Part shown: one piece after another, positions 44,840 to 53,948 of the stretch | Layout: each line of letters opens with the position of its first letter | Numbering within the stretch: the stretch's first letter is position 1 | DNA from: Dankookia rubra | GTDB lineage: Bacteria; Pseudomonadota; Alphaproteobacteria; Acetobacterales; Acetobacteraceae | Assembly: GCF_004355005.1 (NCBI RefSeq) | Contig: NZ_SMSJ01000007.1 | Coordinates: forward strand, 101,716 to 165,715 | Direction of reading: 5' to 3' | Length of the DNA stretch: 64,000 nt | Notes under the pieces: generated by a model | What the model saw: only the letters and a program-made list of their open reading frames with translations | Told to the model about the DNA's origin: nothing | The model's database searches: none | Translations under genes and position numbers: made by a program

Positions 44840-46086
44840 ATCTCCCCCAGGGCGCGGCCCACGGTGCGCTTCAGGTCCTCGGCGGTCGGCACGTCCGGTG
44901 CGTAGTAGCCGGCGGCCTTCTTCGCCTCCATCTCAACGCTCGCATCGGGCGGGATTCGATTGCCGGGGATCGGAACGCGCTCGCCGATCTCGATTCCCTG
45001 CTCGACCATCGCGTCGTGCTTCATGTTGGACATGGAGACGAGGCGGTGGATCTTTGTGATTCCCAGCCAGTGCAGCACGTCCGGCATCAGCTGCTGGAAC
45101 CGCGCATCCTGCACGCCGGCGACGCATTCCGTGCGCTCGAAATAGGTGGCGGCCTGGTCGCCACCCTCCTGCCGTTTGCGGGCGTTGTAAACGAGGAACT
45201 TGGTCACCTCGCCCAGCGCGCGGCCTTCCTTGCGGTTGTAGACGACAAGGCCGACGCCGCCCTCCTGCGCCGCGCGGACGCTCTCCTCGATCCCGTGGAT
45301 GAGGTAGGGGCGGCAGGTGCAGATGTCGGAGCCGAAGACGTCGGAGCCGTTGCATTCGTCATGCACGCGGCATGTCAGCGGCACCCGGCGATCGGCCAGA
45401 TGCGCCGGGTCACCGAAGATGTAGACCGTGATGCCGCCGATGGGGGGGAGGAAGACCGAAAGGTCGGGGCGGGTGACCAGTTCCGGGTACATGCCACCGG
45501 TCTGCTCGAACAGGGTGCGGCGCAGGCTGTGCTCGGCGACGCCGAAGCGCTCGGCGATGCCGGGCAGCCACCAGACCGGGTCGATCGCCGCCTTGGTGAC
45601 GGAGACGTCGCCGCCGGAATGCAGCACTTGGCCATCCGGTTTGAGGTCTCCGGTCGAGATCAGCGCGTTCAGCTCGGCCATGTTCAGCCGGGCCTTGGTG
45701 ATGGCGATGGTCGGGCGGATGTCAATGCCCTCACCGATTGCCTCGCCGAAGACCTCCCCCACCACATGGCCCCAGGGGTCGAGCGAGACGATCTTCCCTG
45801 GTTCCGACCACTGCGGATGCGGGCCGATCGGGGTCACCGGATGAGTATTGGCCAAGTCCGGCCGTTGCAGCGGCGAAAGGGTGCCGGCGGACACCGCCAG
45901 CGCACGATAGAGCGAATAGGACCCGCCATGGGTGCCGACCACGTTGCGGTCGCCCGGACGGGTGACCGAGCCGATCACCGGCCCGCGCTCGGCCGGGGTG
46001 GCAGCGGCCCAGTTGATCTGCCAGCGATGCGCCTGCTGGTCGGGATGCGAGGTCAGCCGGATATGGCGGGGCTGGTTGATGCTCAT
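44836..46086 (-). CDS. urc1: URC1-type GTP cyclohydrolase II homologue, uracil catabolism
   Basis: 416 residues. The GTP cyclohydrolase II zinc motif C-x10-C-x-C is present (C245, C256, C258 in ECNGSDVFGSDICTC), with YNRKEGRALGEV in place of the usual RQEGRGIGL. The long N-terminal extension (QINWAAATPAERGPVIGSV) is typical of the URC1 clade rather than RibA. URC1 acts in uracil degradation through a uracil-ribonucleotide route. Coupled with urc4. No uracil phosphoribosyltransferase or transporter gene is adjacent. Confidence 0.85.
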   Translation of the reverse strand: MSINQPRHIRLTSHPDQQAHRWQINWAAATPAERGPVIGSVTRPGDRNVVGTHGGSYSLYRALAVSAGTLSPLQRPDLANTHPVTPIGPHPQWSEPGKIVSLDPWGHVVGEVFGEAIGEGIDIRPTIAITKARLNMAELNALISTGDLKPDGQVLHSGGDVSVTKAAIDPVWWLPGIAERFGVAEHSLRRTLFEQTGGMYPELVTRPDLSVFLPPIGGITVYIFGDPAHLADRRVPLTCRVHDECNGSDVFGSDICTCRPYLIHGIEESVRAAQEGGVGLVVYNRKEGRALGEVTKFLVYNARKRQEGGDQAATYFERTECVAGVQDARFQQLMPDVLHWLGITKIHRLVSMSNMKHDAMVEQGIEIGERVPIPGNRIPPDASVEMEAKKAAGYYAPDVPTAEDLKRTVGRALGEM

Positions 46087-46132
46087 GGGCGAAATGTCGG
46101 GCGAATGCCGCGGCGCGGCAAGTGCCACGCCG

Positions 46133-46591
46133 CTAACTGTGCCCCTCCAGCAGCCGCCGCAGCCGGTCGAAGCGCGGATCCGGGCCGCCGCCGAAGCGGA
46201 AGGTCCCGCTGGCCCGCAGTACCGGCACACCCTCCGCGGTGACCAGGCATTGGCCGAACAGGGTGCTGCGGGTCACCGTCAGCACCTCCGGCCGGGCTTC
46301 GACCCAGGCGCCGAGCGGGGCGGGTGCCAGGAAATCCGTGGTCAGCGAGACCGTCACCAGGAAGCGGCTGAGCCGGGCCAGGTAGTTGCAGCCGCCGACC
46401 AGGACGATGTCGGCGAAGCCTGCCAGCATGCCGCCATGGCATTGCCCCGCCGGGTTGCTGTGCCTTGGCTCGACCCGGAAGCCGATGGCCAGGGCCTCGT
46501 CCTCCGGCCTGGCCCAGAAAGGGCCAATCAGGCTGTTGTAGATGCCGGGATCGTGGCCCGGCATCGGCACGTACCCCGCCGGAGCCTGCAT
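46133..46591 (-). CDS. PaaI-type thioesterase
   Basis: 152 residues, hotdog fold with the PaaI motif PAGQCHGGMLAGFADIV (HGG plus acidic Asp) and a C-terminal RASGTFRF strand. Probably hydrolyses acyl-CoA thioesters. The ATG overlaps the TGA of the dehalogenase gene (TGATG), placing it last in the four-gene Bug/PEP-mutase/HAD/thioesterase run. Confidence 0.85.
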   Translation of the reverse strand: MQAPAGYVPMPGHDPGIYNSLIGPFWARPEDEALAIGFRVEPRHSNPAGQCHGGMLAGFADIVLVGGCNYLARLSRFLVTVSLTTDFLAPAPLGAWVEARPEVLTVTRSTLFGQCLVTAEGVPVLRASGTFRFGGGPDPRFDRLRRLLEGHS

Positions 46592-47316
46592 CAGCAGCCA
46601 AGCTTCGCGGCGAGGTCCTGGAAATCCCGGCCCACCGCGTCCCAAGCCTCGCTCGGCGCGACGTCGGTCGCCTGGCCCGGCCCGTGCTCGGTCGGCCGCG
46701 GCACGAAGGCGGTGGCCAGCCCCGCCGCGCGTGCCGCCTTCAGGTCGCCGTTATGCGCCGCCACCAGGCAGAGCTCGTCGCGGCGGATGCCCAGCACCTC
46801 GGCAGTGCGCGTATACGCTTCGGGCTGCGGCTTGTAGGCCTGCACCACCTCGGCGCCGAGGACGGCGTCCCAGGGAATGCCGGCGCGCTTCGCCATGTTG
46901 GTCATCAGCGCGATGTTGCCGTTCGACAGCGGCGCGATGATGAAGCGGCGCTTGAGCCTGGTCAGCCCCGCCACCGCCTCCGGCCAGGGGTCAAGCCGGT
47001 GCCAGGCGCGGTTGAGGTCGTCGAGCGCCGCCTCCCCCAGCTGGGCTGGGTCGATGCCGTGGTCCTGCAGCACGCCGTCCAGGTTCTCCCGGTGCAGCAC
47101 GTCCAGCCGCGTCCAGGGGCGGCGGCCGCTGCGGCATTCCTCCATCGCCGGCTGGTAGCGGCGGCGCCAGGCATCGGCGAAGGCGCGCGGGTCGATGTCC
47201 TGCCGGCCGAGCTGCGCCAGCACCGGCGCGGCGTCGCGGGCGATGCCCTCGCGCCAATCGACCACGGTGCCGAAGACGTCGAAGACCAAGGCCTTCACGC
47301 TGTCGAAGCGGCTCAC
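46591..47316 (-). CDS. Haloacid dehalogenase type II (HAD superfamily)
   Basis: 241 residues from a GTG start that overlaps the stop of the PEP-mutase-family gene (GTGA). HAD motifs: nucleophile Asp13 in ALVFDVFGTVVDW, Ser in LSNGN, Lys in YKPQPEAY, and a final acidic motif AAHNGDLKAA. Typical type II L-2-haloacid dehalogenases have an Asp plus Asn/Phe pocket; the HNGDL motif in the last position is close to the known AHxxDL. The acid released could be a 2-hydroxy acid. Confidence 0.82.
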   Translation of the reverse strand: MSRFDSVKALVFDVFGTVVDWREGIARDAAPVLAQLGRQDIDPRAFADAWRRRYQPAMEECRSGRRPWTRLDVLHRENLDGVLQDHGIDPAQLGEAALDDLNRAWHRLDPWPEAVAGLTRLKRRFIIAPLSNGNIALMTNMAKRAGIPWDAVLGAEVVQAYKPQPEAYTRTAEVLGIRRDELCLVAAHNGDLKAARAAGLATAFVPRPTEHGPGQATDVAPSEAWDAVGRDFQDLAAKLGC

Positions 47317-48182
47317 TGCGCATTCTCCTGCGCCCATTTGGCGTCGAAGTCCCACACCTCGGGGAAGCCCATCAGCTCGGTCATCCGCTTGAAGCCGTAG
47401 CTCTCGCCGATCGCCGTGCTGTCGCCGGTGGCTTTCAGATGCGCATAGGCCTTCTCCAGCGCCGCAGCGGCGGCGAGGAAGCCGATCGCGGGGTAGATCG
47501 CCATGCCGTAGCCGATCTCGGCCAGGCGGGCGGCGGGCAGGATCGGCGTGCGGCCGCCTTCCACCATGTTGGCCAGCAGCGGCTTGCTGATTGCCTTGCC
47601 GATCGCCTGCATCTCGGCCTCGCTCTCCGGGCTCTCGATGAAGATGATGTCGGCGCCGGCTTCCTCGAACATCTTGCCGCGGCGGATTGCCTCCTCGAGG
47701 CCGAGCGTGGTCCGGGCATCGGTGCGGGCGACGATCAGCATGTTCGGGTCGCGCCGGGCCTCGGCCGCGACGCGGATCTTCAGCACCATCTCCTCGGCCG
47801 GGATGACGCGGCGGCCCGGCGTATGGCCGCATTTCTTCGGCATCTCCTGGTCCTCCAGCTGGATGCCGGAGACGCCGGCGGCCTCGTAGCCCATCACGGT
47901 GTGGCGGACGTTGAGCAGCCCGCCATAGCCGGTATCGGCATCGGCGATCACCGGCGTGCGGCAGCCGCGCGCCATGGCGCCGACGCGGCCGACCATGTCG
48001 GTGTAGGTGGCGATGCCGGCATCGGCGACGCCCAGATGCGAGGCGACGGTGCCGAAGCCCGTCACGTAGAGGCAATCGAAGCCCATGCCGTCCGCCACCT
48101 TGGCGGAGATCATGTCGAAGATGCCGGGGGCGACGACGAAGCGGCGCGCGGCGAAGGCGGCCTTGAGGCGCGGATCGGCCAT
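47313..48182 (-). CDS. Isocitrate lyase/PEP mutase family protein
   Basis: 289 residues, TIM-barrel family. The ICL active-site motif KKCGH is intact (residues 116-120, C118), with ADADTGYGG for metal binding and VARTDARTTLG. Family members include methylisocitrate lyase, 2,3-dimethylmalate lyase and oxaloacetate decarboxylase. Context with a Bug carboxylate receptor suggests a C4-C7 acid as substrate. Coupled to the downstream dehalogenase by GTGA. Confidence 0.85.
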   Translation of the reverse strand: MADPRLKAAFAARRFVVAPGIFDMISAKVADGMGFDCLYVTGFGTVASHLGVADAGIATYTDMVGRVGAMARGCRTPVIADADTGYGGLLNVRHTVMGYEAAGVSGIQLEDQEMPKKCGHTPGRRVIPAEEMVLKIRVAAEARRDPNMLIVARTDARTTLGLEEAIRRGKMFEEAGADIIFIESPESEAEMQAIGKAISKPLLANMVEGGRTPILPAARLAEIGYGMAIYPAIGFLAAAAALEKAYAHLKATGDSTAIGESYGFKRMTELMGFPEVWDFDAKWAQENAQ

Positions 48183-48192
48183 GTCTGTTGTC

Positions 48193-49164
48193 CTACTGCT
48201 CTTTCTTGATGTGTCCCGCGGCGGCGGCCGCGGCCCAGAGCCGGTCTTCCCGCTGCGCCGCCTGCATCAGGCCCGCGGCGGGGCGGAGATCGGGCTCGAT
48301 CCCCATGGCGGTGAAGCGCTGCTGCAGGGTCGGATCGGCGAAGGCGCGGCCCAGCGCCTCCTGCAGCCTGGCCACCACCGCCTCCGGCAGGCCGGCCGGG
48401 CCATAGAGCCCGACCCAGCCGGAGAGGTCGAAATCCGCCACGCCCTGTTCCTGGGCTGTCGGAACATCCGGGAAGAAGGGCGTTCGCGTCGAGGTCGAGA
48501 CAGCCAGCACCCGCACCCGCCCGGTCTGCATATGCGGCATGGCGCTGGCGGTGCTGGTCCAGCCGACCGGCAGGTGGCCGGCGACGATGTCGTTCATCAG
48601 CTGGCCGCCGGAGCGGTACTGCACGTCCGCCATCTCGACATCGGCGCGGCGGGCCAGCTCCTGCCCGATGAAGGAGGAGAGGGATTCCGTGCTGCCGGTG
48701 CCGACCTTGCCGGGGTTGCGCCGGGCGTAGTCCAGCATCGCGCGCAGGTCGGCATAGGGCTGCGCCGCGCCGGTCACCAGCACCATGGTGTTCCGCGACA
48801 GCAGCGCAACCGGGGTGAAGTCCTTGATTGGATCATAGGGCAGGGATGGCAGGAAGTAGCGGTTGGCGACATGGGTCGAGACGACCGCCATCAGCGTGTG
48901 CCCGTCCGGTTCCGCCCGTGTCACGAGCTCCGAGCCGATGACGCCGGCGCCGCCCGCCCGGTTCTCCACCACCACGGGTTGCGGCAAGGCGGGGCGCAGC
49001 GCCTCGGCGATGGCGCGGCCCAGCAGGTCGGTCCCGCCGCCGGGGGCGTAGGGGACGATCAGCCGGATCGGCCGGCTCGGCCAGGCCTGCGCCAGGGCGG
49101 GCGCCCGGGTGGAAAAGGCGAGCAGGGCAGGGACGGCCAGCAGCCTGCGGCGGCCGAGGGGCAT
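48193..49164 (-). CDS. Bug/TctC substrate-binding protein with carboxylate lyase operon
   Basis: 323 residues. Signal MPLGRRRLLAVPALLAFSTRAPALA, and IRLIVPYAPGGGTDLLGRAI. ATG at 49164 has GGGAGA upstream. Next gene, the PEP-mutase-family lyase, starts 11 bases on, so they share a transcript. The receptor likely delivers the substrate of the downstream enzymes; TctAB are not in view. Confidence 0.88.
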   Translation of the reverse strand: MPLGRRRLLAVPALLAFSTRAPALAQAWPSRPIRLIVPYAPGGGTDLLGRAIAEALRPALPQPVVVENRAGGAGVIGSELVTRAEPDGHTLMAVVSTHVANRYFLPSLPYDPIKDFTPVALLSRNTMVLVTGAAQPYADLRAMLDYARRNPGKVGTGSTESLSSFIGQELARRADVEMADVQYRSGGQLMNDIVAGHLPVGWTSTASAMPHMQTGRVRVLAVSTSTRTPFFPDVPTAQEQGVADFDLSGWVGLYGPAGLPEAVVARLQEALGRAFADPTLQQRFTAMGIEPDLRPAAGLMQAAQREDRLWAAAAAAGHIKKEQ

Positions 49165-49268
49165 GGATCGTTCTCTCCCGGTTCGGGCGCGAGTATCGGG
49201 CGGCACGGCACGGATGCAAGGCCCGGGCTTCCGTGGCAGGATGCGGACGGTAGAAACAGGAGACAGCC

Positions 49269-49670
49269 ATGCCCGATGCCAGCGGCCGCCCCATGGCGGC
49301 CAGCGCCGTCGCCGAGATCGAGGCGGTGATCCAGACCTATTTCGACGGCCTTTATGAAGGCGATGCCGAAAAGCTCGCCGCCGCCTTCCATCCGGTCAGC
49401 CATTTGTACTGCGAGAAGGATGGCGGTGTGGTCGACGTGCCGCGCGAGGCGTGGTTCGAGGCGGTTCGCAAGCGCGAGAGCGCTGCCAGCAAGGGCCTCG
49501 ACCGCGACGACCGAATCCTGATGATGGATATCAGCGGGCCGGAGACGGCCTTCGTGAAGGTCGCCTGCCAATTGCCGCCGCGCTACTTCACCGATTACCT
49601 CGTGCTGAACCGGACCACCGAGGGTTGGCGGATCGTCAGCAAGATCTACCGCGCGGAGATTAGGGGCTGA
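49269..49670 (+). CDS. NTF2-like (lumazine-binding/SnoaL-type) protein
   Basis: 133 residues, alpha+beta cone fold: AEIEAVIQTYFDGLYEGDAE, AFHPVSHLYCEKDGG and a closing TDYLVLNRTTEGWRIVSKIY strand pair. No signal peptide. The family includes small enzymes and binding proteins of diverse role, so function is not predicted. It diverges from the Bug receptor gene across about 104 bases. Confidence 0.8.
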   Translation: MPDASGRPMAASAVAEIEAVIQTYFDGLYEGDAEKLAAAFHPVSHLYCEKDGGVVDVPREAWFEAVRKRESAASKGLDRDDRILMMDISGPETAFVKVACQLPPRYFTDYLVLNRTTEGWRIVSKIYRAEIRG

Positions 49671-50146
49671 GCGGAGGAAGCCTCCTCCCGCCGGTCCACC
49701 AGGCCGGCGGGCGTAGCGCAGCGATGCGTCGCCGTCCTGTCGGCGTGCCGCATGCGCCAGGACGGCATGCGCGCCTTCTTCAGCCGGCACCCCGGCGTGC
49801 ACCGGGGGGGGGGGCGGCAGGTTGCGCCGTCCCTGCCAGTCCACGCGCACGGCGTGCAGCACCGGCGTCAGCGCGGCGAGATGATGGTGCACTTCGCCGC
49901 CGCATCCATCTTGAGGCCGAAGGGCCGCCGGTGCGGACCGTGCCGCAGGGCGCGCCTGGCCGAATGCCTTCTCAATGCAATGCCGCGCCTCGTCAGGGCA
50001 TCGAAGGTCGGGCAGGCGGAGGCAGGCGTCGCGCCACGGTTCAGCGATGATCAGCAGCACGTTCCTGCAACGGGCCGTGCGGATTGCGTCCCGGCATCGC
50101 CTTCGGTAACGTCCGTGCACGTCTACTTAATGCGAATGGCAGCACC
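49671..50146. other. 476-base region without a clear gene
   Basis: No convincing coding sequence. It contains a run of 11 G (49804-49814), which is notable in itself. The reverse strand contains a stretch reading RHCIEKAFGQAR that faintly resembles a transposase tail, but it is too weak to call. It includes the leader of the PhnZ-like gene. Confidence 0.35.
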
Positions 50147-50767
50147 ATGACTGACCCCCGGCTGCAGCGCATCACCGAACTGCTGACCCTGCGGGCCGAG
50201 GGCCAGTACGGCCTGTCCGACATCAACCAGAAGCAGCATGCGCTCCAATCCGGCTGGTTGGCCGAGCGGCAGGGCTGCACCGATGCACTGATCACCGCCA
50301 GCCTACTGCACGACATCGGCCACATGGTCCACGAGCTTGGTGAAAGTCCGGCCGAAGCGGGGATCGACGACCTGCACGAGGTGCGAGGCCATGAATTCCT
50401 GGCCGGCTGCTTCGGGCCGGAGGTGACCGAGCCGGTACGGCTGCATGTCGCTGCAAAGCGCTACCTCTGCGGCACAGAGCCGGACTATTTCGCGAAGCTT
50501 TCGAAGGATTCGGTGCTCAGCCTGTCGCTGCAGGGCGGTCCGATGTCGGCCGAGGAAGTTGCCGACTTCGCGGCGCTGCCAGGGGCGCAGGATGCCATCC
50601 GGCTGCGCCGTTTCGACGAGCAGGCCAAGGTGAAAGGCCTGGAGACGCCGCCGGTCGAGCATTTCCTGCCCTGTGTCGCGCGCTGCCTGAAGCCGACCGC
50701 CTTGAGCGGTGCCGTCGCGTCGCCGCGGATCGTCTTCAGCCGGCCAGTCGATGTCCGACGGGGCTAA
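50147..50767 (+). CDS. PhnZ-like HD-domain oxygenase/phosphohydrolase
   Basis: 206 residues. HD metal motif in SLLHDIGHMVHE (H55-D56, H59), an upstream Gln-x2-His in INQKQHALQSGW (H31), later His in VRGHEFL and VRLHVAAKRYL, and a final Asp in LRRFDEQAK. This set matches the mixed-valent di-iron oxygenase PhnZ family, which cleaves the C-P bond of 2-amino-1-hydroxyethylphosphonate. PhnY is not in the window, so phosphonate use is unproven; myo-inositol-oxygenase-like substrates are an alternative. Confidence 0.75.
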   Translation: MTDPRLQRITELLTLRAEGQYGLSDINQKQHALQSGWLAERQGCTDALITASLLHDIGHMVHELGESPAEAGIDDLHEVRGHEFLAGCFGPEVTEPVRLHVAAKRYLCGTEPDYFAKLSKDSVLSLSLQGGPMSAEEVADFAALPGAQDAIRLRRFDEQAKVKGLETPPVEHFLPCVARCLKPTALSGAVASPRIVFSRPVDVRRG

Positions 50768-50866
50768 ATATTGGTCAAGCGACTGCCCCCTACCGCCCGG
50801 CCTGGTCCTCATCATATCCTCGCCGCAAATAGCCCGCCCCGGCCGGGGCGCGTGGGGGGGCAATCC

Positions 50867-51328
50867 ATGGCCAAGCTGACCATCAACGGGCGCGTACACG
50901 AGGTGCAGGTCGATCCCGAGACACCGCTGCTCTGGGTCATCCGTGAGCAGATCGGCCTGACCGGCACCAAATATGGTTGCGGTATCGCGCAATGCGGCGC
51001 CTGCACCGTGCATGTGGACGGCGTCGCCACGCGGTCCTGCTCCATGCCTGTCTCGGCGGTGACCGAGGCGCAGAGGATCACCACGATCGAGGGCCTCTCG
51101 CCCGATGGCAGCCACCCCGTGCAGAAGGCCTGGGTCGCGCTCGACGTGCCGCAATGTGGATACTGCCAATCGGGCATGATCATGGCCGCGGCCGCGCTCC
51201 TGGCCGAGACACCGAAGCCCTCGGTCGCGGACATCCGCGCCGGGATCACCAATATCTGTCGCTGCGGCACCTACAACCGGGTCCAGGCCGCCATCCAGCA
51301 GGCCGCCGGCATCAGCGCGGCAGGCTGA
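50867..51328 (+). CDS. [2Fe-2S] small subunit of a xanthine-oxidase-family hydroxylase (IorA type)
   Basis: 153 residues. The N-terminal plant-type ferredoxin centre is [15 protein letters not shown] with an upstream Cys pattern, and the C-terminal all-helical centre has [10 protein letters not shown] and CRC (ICRCGTYNR). It carries electrons in two-subunit molybdenum hydroxylases. ATG at 50867 was chosen because [13 protein letters not shown] is the normal N-terminus. The catalytic subunit follows 14 bases downstream. Confidence 0.92.
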   Translation: MAKLTINGRVHEVQVDPETPLLWVIREQIGLTGTKYGCGIAQCGACTVHVDGVATRSCSMPVSAVTEAQRITTIEGLSPDGSHPVQKAWVALDVPQCGYCQSGMIMAAAALLAETPKPSVADIRAGITNICRCGTYNRVQAAIQQAAGISAAG

Positions 51329-51342
51329 GGGGGAACGCCACC

Positions 51343-53526
51343 ATGAACGCGATCGCACCGCTTTCCCGCCGCGGCTTCTTCTCCGTCTCGGCCGCCGCCG
51401 GCGCCTTCACGCTTGGCATCCGTGCCCCGCTGGCGCAAACCGCCTCCTTGCCCGGCGCGACCTTCGGCGGCGTGCCGGAGATCAATGCCTGGGTCGTCGT
51501 GAAGCCAGACGACAGCGTCGTCATCCGCATCGCCCGGTCCGAGATGGGGCAGGGCACGCTGACCGGCCTCGCCCAGCTGGTGGCCGAAGAACTGGATTGC
51601 GACTGGGCCAAGGTCACCACCGAATACCCGACCCCTGGCCAGAACCTAGCGCGTAACCGTGTCTGGGGTGACTTCTCGACCGGCGGCAGCCGCGGGATTC
51701 GTGAATCCAACGAATATGTCCGCAAGGGCGGCGCCGCGGCGCGGATGATGCTGGTGCAGGCGGCCGCCGATGCCTGGGGCGTGGCTGCGGCCGAGTGCCG
51801 CGCGGCAAAGAGCGTGGTGACCCATACCGCCTCAGGCCGTACCGCCACCTATGGCAGTCTGGCCGTCGCGGCGGCGAAGCTGACGCCGCCCGCGACCATT
51901 GCGCTGAAAGACCCGAAGGACTGGACCATCGCCGGCAAGCCGCTGCCGCGGTTGGACACGGTGGACAAGACCACCGGCAAGCAGGTCTACGGCGCCGACC
52001 TGAAGTTGCCGGGCATGCTCAATGCCTCGATCCGCGACTGCCCGGTCTTCGGCGGCAAGCTGAAGGGCTTCGACGAGGCCGCGGCGATGGCAAGGCCGGG
52101 CGTGAGGAAGGTGGTCCGGGTCGGCGAGAGCGCTGTCGCCGTGGTCGCCGAGACCTGGTGGCAGGCGAACACCGCGCTCGATGCTTTGAAGATTGAATGG
52201 GATGCGGGGTCGAACCAGGCTGTCTCCCAGGCGACCATCGATGCGACGCTGAAGGAAGGGTTGGGCGCCGCGGAAGCCTTCGTCGGCAACAAGGCAGGCG
52301 ACGCCCGGGCGGCGCTGCCCAAGGCGGCGAAGACGGTGGAGGCGACCTACACCTTCCCCTTCCAGAACCACGCGACGATGGAGCCGATGAACGCGACCGC
52401 GGTCTGGAACGCCGATCGCTGCGAGGTCTGGTGCCCGACCCAGAATGGCGAGGCTTCGCTGGCCGCCGCCGCCGAGGCTGCCGGGCTGCGCCCGGCGCAA
52501 TGCGAGGTGCACAAGACGCTGCTCGGCGGCGGCTTCGGCCGGCGGGGGTGGCAGGACTTCGTGCGCCAGGCAGTGGCGATCGCCAAGGAAATGCCGGGGA
52601 CGCCCGTGAAGCTGCTTTGGTCGCGGGAGGAGGACATGCTGCATGGCCGATACCACCCGATCACCGCCTGCAAGCTGACCGCCGGGCTCGATCCGCAGGG
52701 CAATCTCGATAGCCTGCACATGCGCATCTCCGGCCAGTCCATCATCGCCGGCATCGCGCCGCAGATGCTGCAGGGCGGTGCCGATAGCCGGGTTTTCCAG
52801 GGATTGAACCCGGGCGGTGCGGAAGGCGCCTTCGGCTACGCCGTGCCGAACCTGCTGATCGACCACGCCATGCGCAACCCGCATGTGCCACCGGGTTTCT
52901 GGCGCGGCGTGAACGTCAACCAGAACGCCGTCTACATGGAATGTTTCATCGACGAGGTGGCGCAAGCCGCCGGCAAGGATCCGCTGGACTTCCGCCGCGC
53001 CCTCCTCAAGGGCAGCCCGAAGCACTTGGCAGTGCTGAACGCCGTGGCGGAGAAGGGCGGCTGGGGCAAGCCGGCGCCGGCCGGACGGCATCGCGGCTTG
53101 GCGCAGATCATGGGCTATGGCAGCTATGTCGCGGCCTGCGCCGAGGTTACGGTTTCCCCGGCCGGAGAGGTGACGATCCACAAGATCACCGCGGCAACGG
53201 ATTGCGGCCATGCCGTCAATCCGCAGCAGATCGCGGCGCAGATCGAGGGCTCCTTCGCCTATGGCCTGACGGCGATGCTCTATGGCGAGTGCACCGTGAA
53301 GGACGGTGCCATGGAGCAGGCCAACTTCGATACCTACCCGATCATGCGGTTGGCGGAGATGCCGGCGGTCGAGAGCATCGTCATGCCCTCGGGCGGCTTC
53401 TGGGGTGGTGTCGGCGAGCCGACCATCGCGGTCGCGGCACCTGCAGTGCTGAATGCGATCTTCGCCGCGACCGGCAAGCGGGTGCGGCAGTTGCCGCTGA
53501 AGCACGCCGACCTGCGGAGGGCGTGA
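51343..53526 (+). CDS. Molybdenum hydroxylase large subunit, aldehyde/isoquinoline oxidoreductase type
   Basis: 727 residues with a Tat-type signal (SRRGFFSVSAAAG), so the complex should be periplasmic. Two molybdopterin domains: first with VIRIARSEMGQGTLTG, second with TLLGGGFGRRGWQDF and GGFWGGVGEPTIAVAAPAV near the C-terminus. The active-site Glu is expected in VGEPT. It resembles IorB and AORs that use small cytochromes. Its GTGA stop overlaps soxX, so the hydroxylase and soxXYZA are likely one operon. Confidence 0.88.
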   Translation: MNAIAPLSRRGFFSVSAAAGAFTLGIRAPLAQTASLPGATFGGVPEINAWVVVKPDDSVVIRIARSEMGQGTLTGLAQLVAEELDCDWAKVTTEYPTPGQNLARNRVWGDFSTGGSRGIRESNEYVRKGGAAARMMLVQAAADAWGVAAAECRAAKSVVTHTASGRTATYGSLAVAAAKLTPPATIALKDPKDWTIAGKPLPRLDTVDKTTGKQVYGADLKLPGMLNASIRDCPVFGGKLKGFDEAAAMARPGVRKVVRVGESAVAVVAETWWQANTALDALKIEWDAGSNQAVSQATIDATLKEGLGAAEAFVGNKAGDARAALPKAAKTVEATYTFPFQNHATMEPMNATAVWNADRCEVWCPTQNGEASLAAAAEAAGLRPAQCEVHKTLLGGGFGRRGWQDFVRQAVAIAKEMPGTPVKLLWSREEDMLHGRYHPITACKLTAGLDPQGNLDSLHMRISGQSIIAGIAPQMLQGGADSRVFQGLNPGGAEGAFGYAVPNLLIDHAMRNPHVPPGFWRGVNVNQNAVYMECFIDEVAQAAGKDPLDFRRALLKGSPKHLAVLNAVAEKGGWGKPAPAGRHRGLAQIMGYGSYVAACAEVTVSPAGEVTIHKITAATDCGHAVNPQQIAAQIEGSFAYGLTAMLYGECTVKDGAMEQANFDTYPIMRLAEMPAVESIVMPSGGFWGGVGEPTIAVAAPAVLNAIFAATGKRVRQLPLKHADLRRA

Positions 53527-53948
53527 GGCGAATCCTCGCGGCGCTCCTCCTGCTGCTCGGGGGCGGGGTGGCCGCAGCGCCGGTGGTGGTAGGCGATGCC
53601 ATCCCGGCCTCGCTCACCGGCTCGCCGGGGGATGCGGCGCGCGGCCGCGCCATTGTGCTGGACCGGCAGCGCGGGCTTTGCCTGCTCTGCCACAGCGGCC
53701 CCTTCCCGAAGGAACGGTTCCAGGGCGACCTGGCACCCAACCTGGCGGGGGCCGGGGCGCGGCTGAGCGAGGGGCAGTTGCGCCTGCGGATGGTGGATGG
53801 GCGGCAGCTCAACCCCGATACCATCATGCCTTCCTATTTCAGCTTGGACGGGCTGGTGCGCGTTGGCCGGGCGTGGCAGGGCCGGACGGTGCTGACCGCG
53901 GAGGAGATCGAGGATGTCGTCGCCTTCCTGGCCGGGTTGCGTGACTGA
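53523..53948 (+). CDS. soxX: Sulfur oxidation c-type cytochrome SoxX
   Basis: 141 residues from a GTG that overlaps the hydroxylase stop. Signal peptide to about residue 19. Heme motif CLLCH (C53, C56, H57) and distal Met102 in TIMPSYF. The region GDLAPNLAGAGARLSEGQL is typical of SoxX. With SoxA it forms the enzyme that attaches thiosulfate to SoxY in the periplasm. SoxX-family cytochromes may alternatively accept electrons from the upstream hydroxylase. Confidence 0.9.
   Translation: MRRILAALLLLLGGGVAAAPVVVGDAIPASLTGSPGDAARGRAIVLDRQRGLCLLCHSGPFPKERFQGDLAPNLAGAGARLSEGQLRLRMVDGRQLNPDTIMPSYFSLDGLVRVGRAWQGRTVLTAEEIEDVVAFLAGLRD

Noticed and set aside
49059-50120. Minus-strand frame across the 49.7-50.1 kb gap, possibly a transposase remnant
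   Set aside because: Only a faint RHCIEKAFG stretch looked transposase-like. No DDE motif or inverted repeats could be found, so no mobile element is called.
51832-53505. Long minus-strand frame opposite the hydroxylase large subunit
   Set aside because: His/Arg/Gly-rich composition typical of an antisense shadow, while the plus strand has full molybdopterin-domain similarity.
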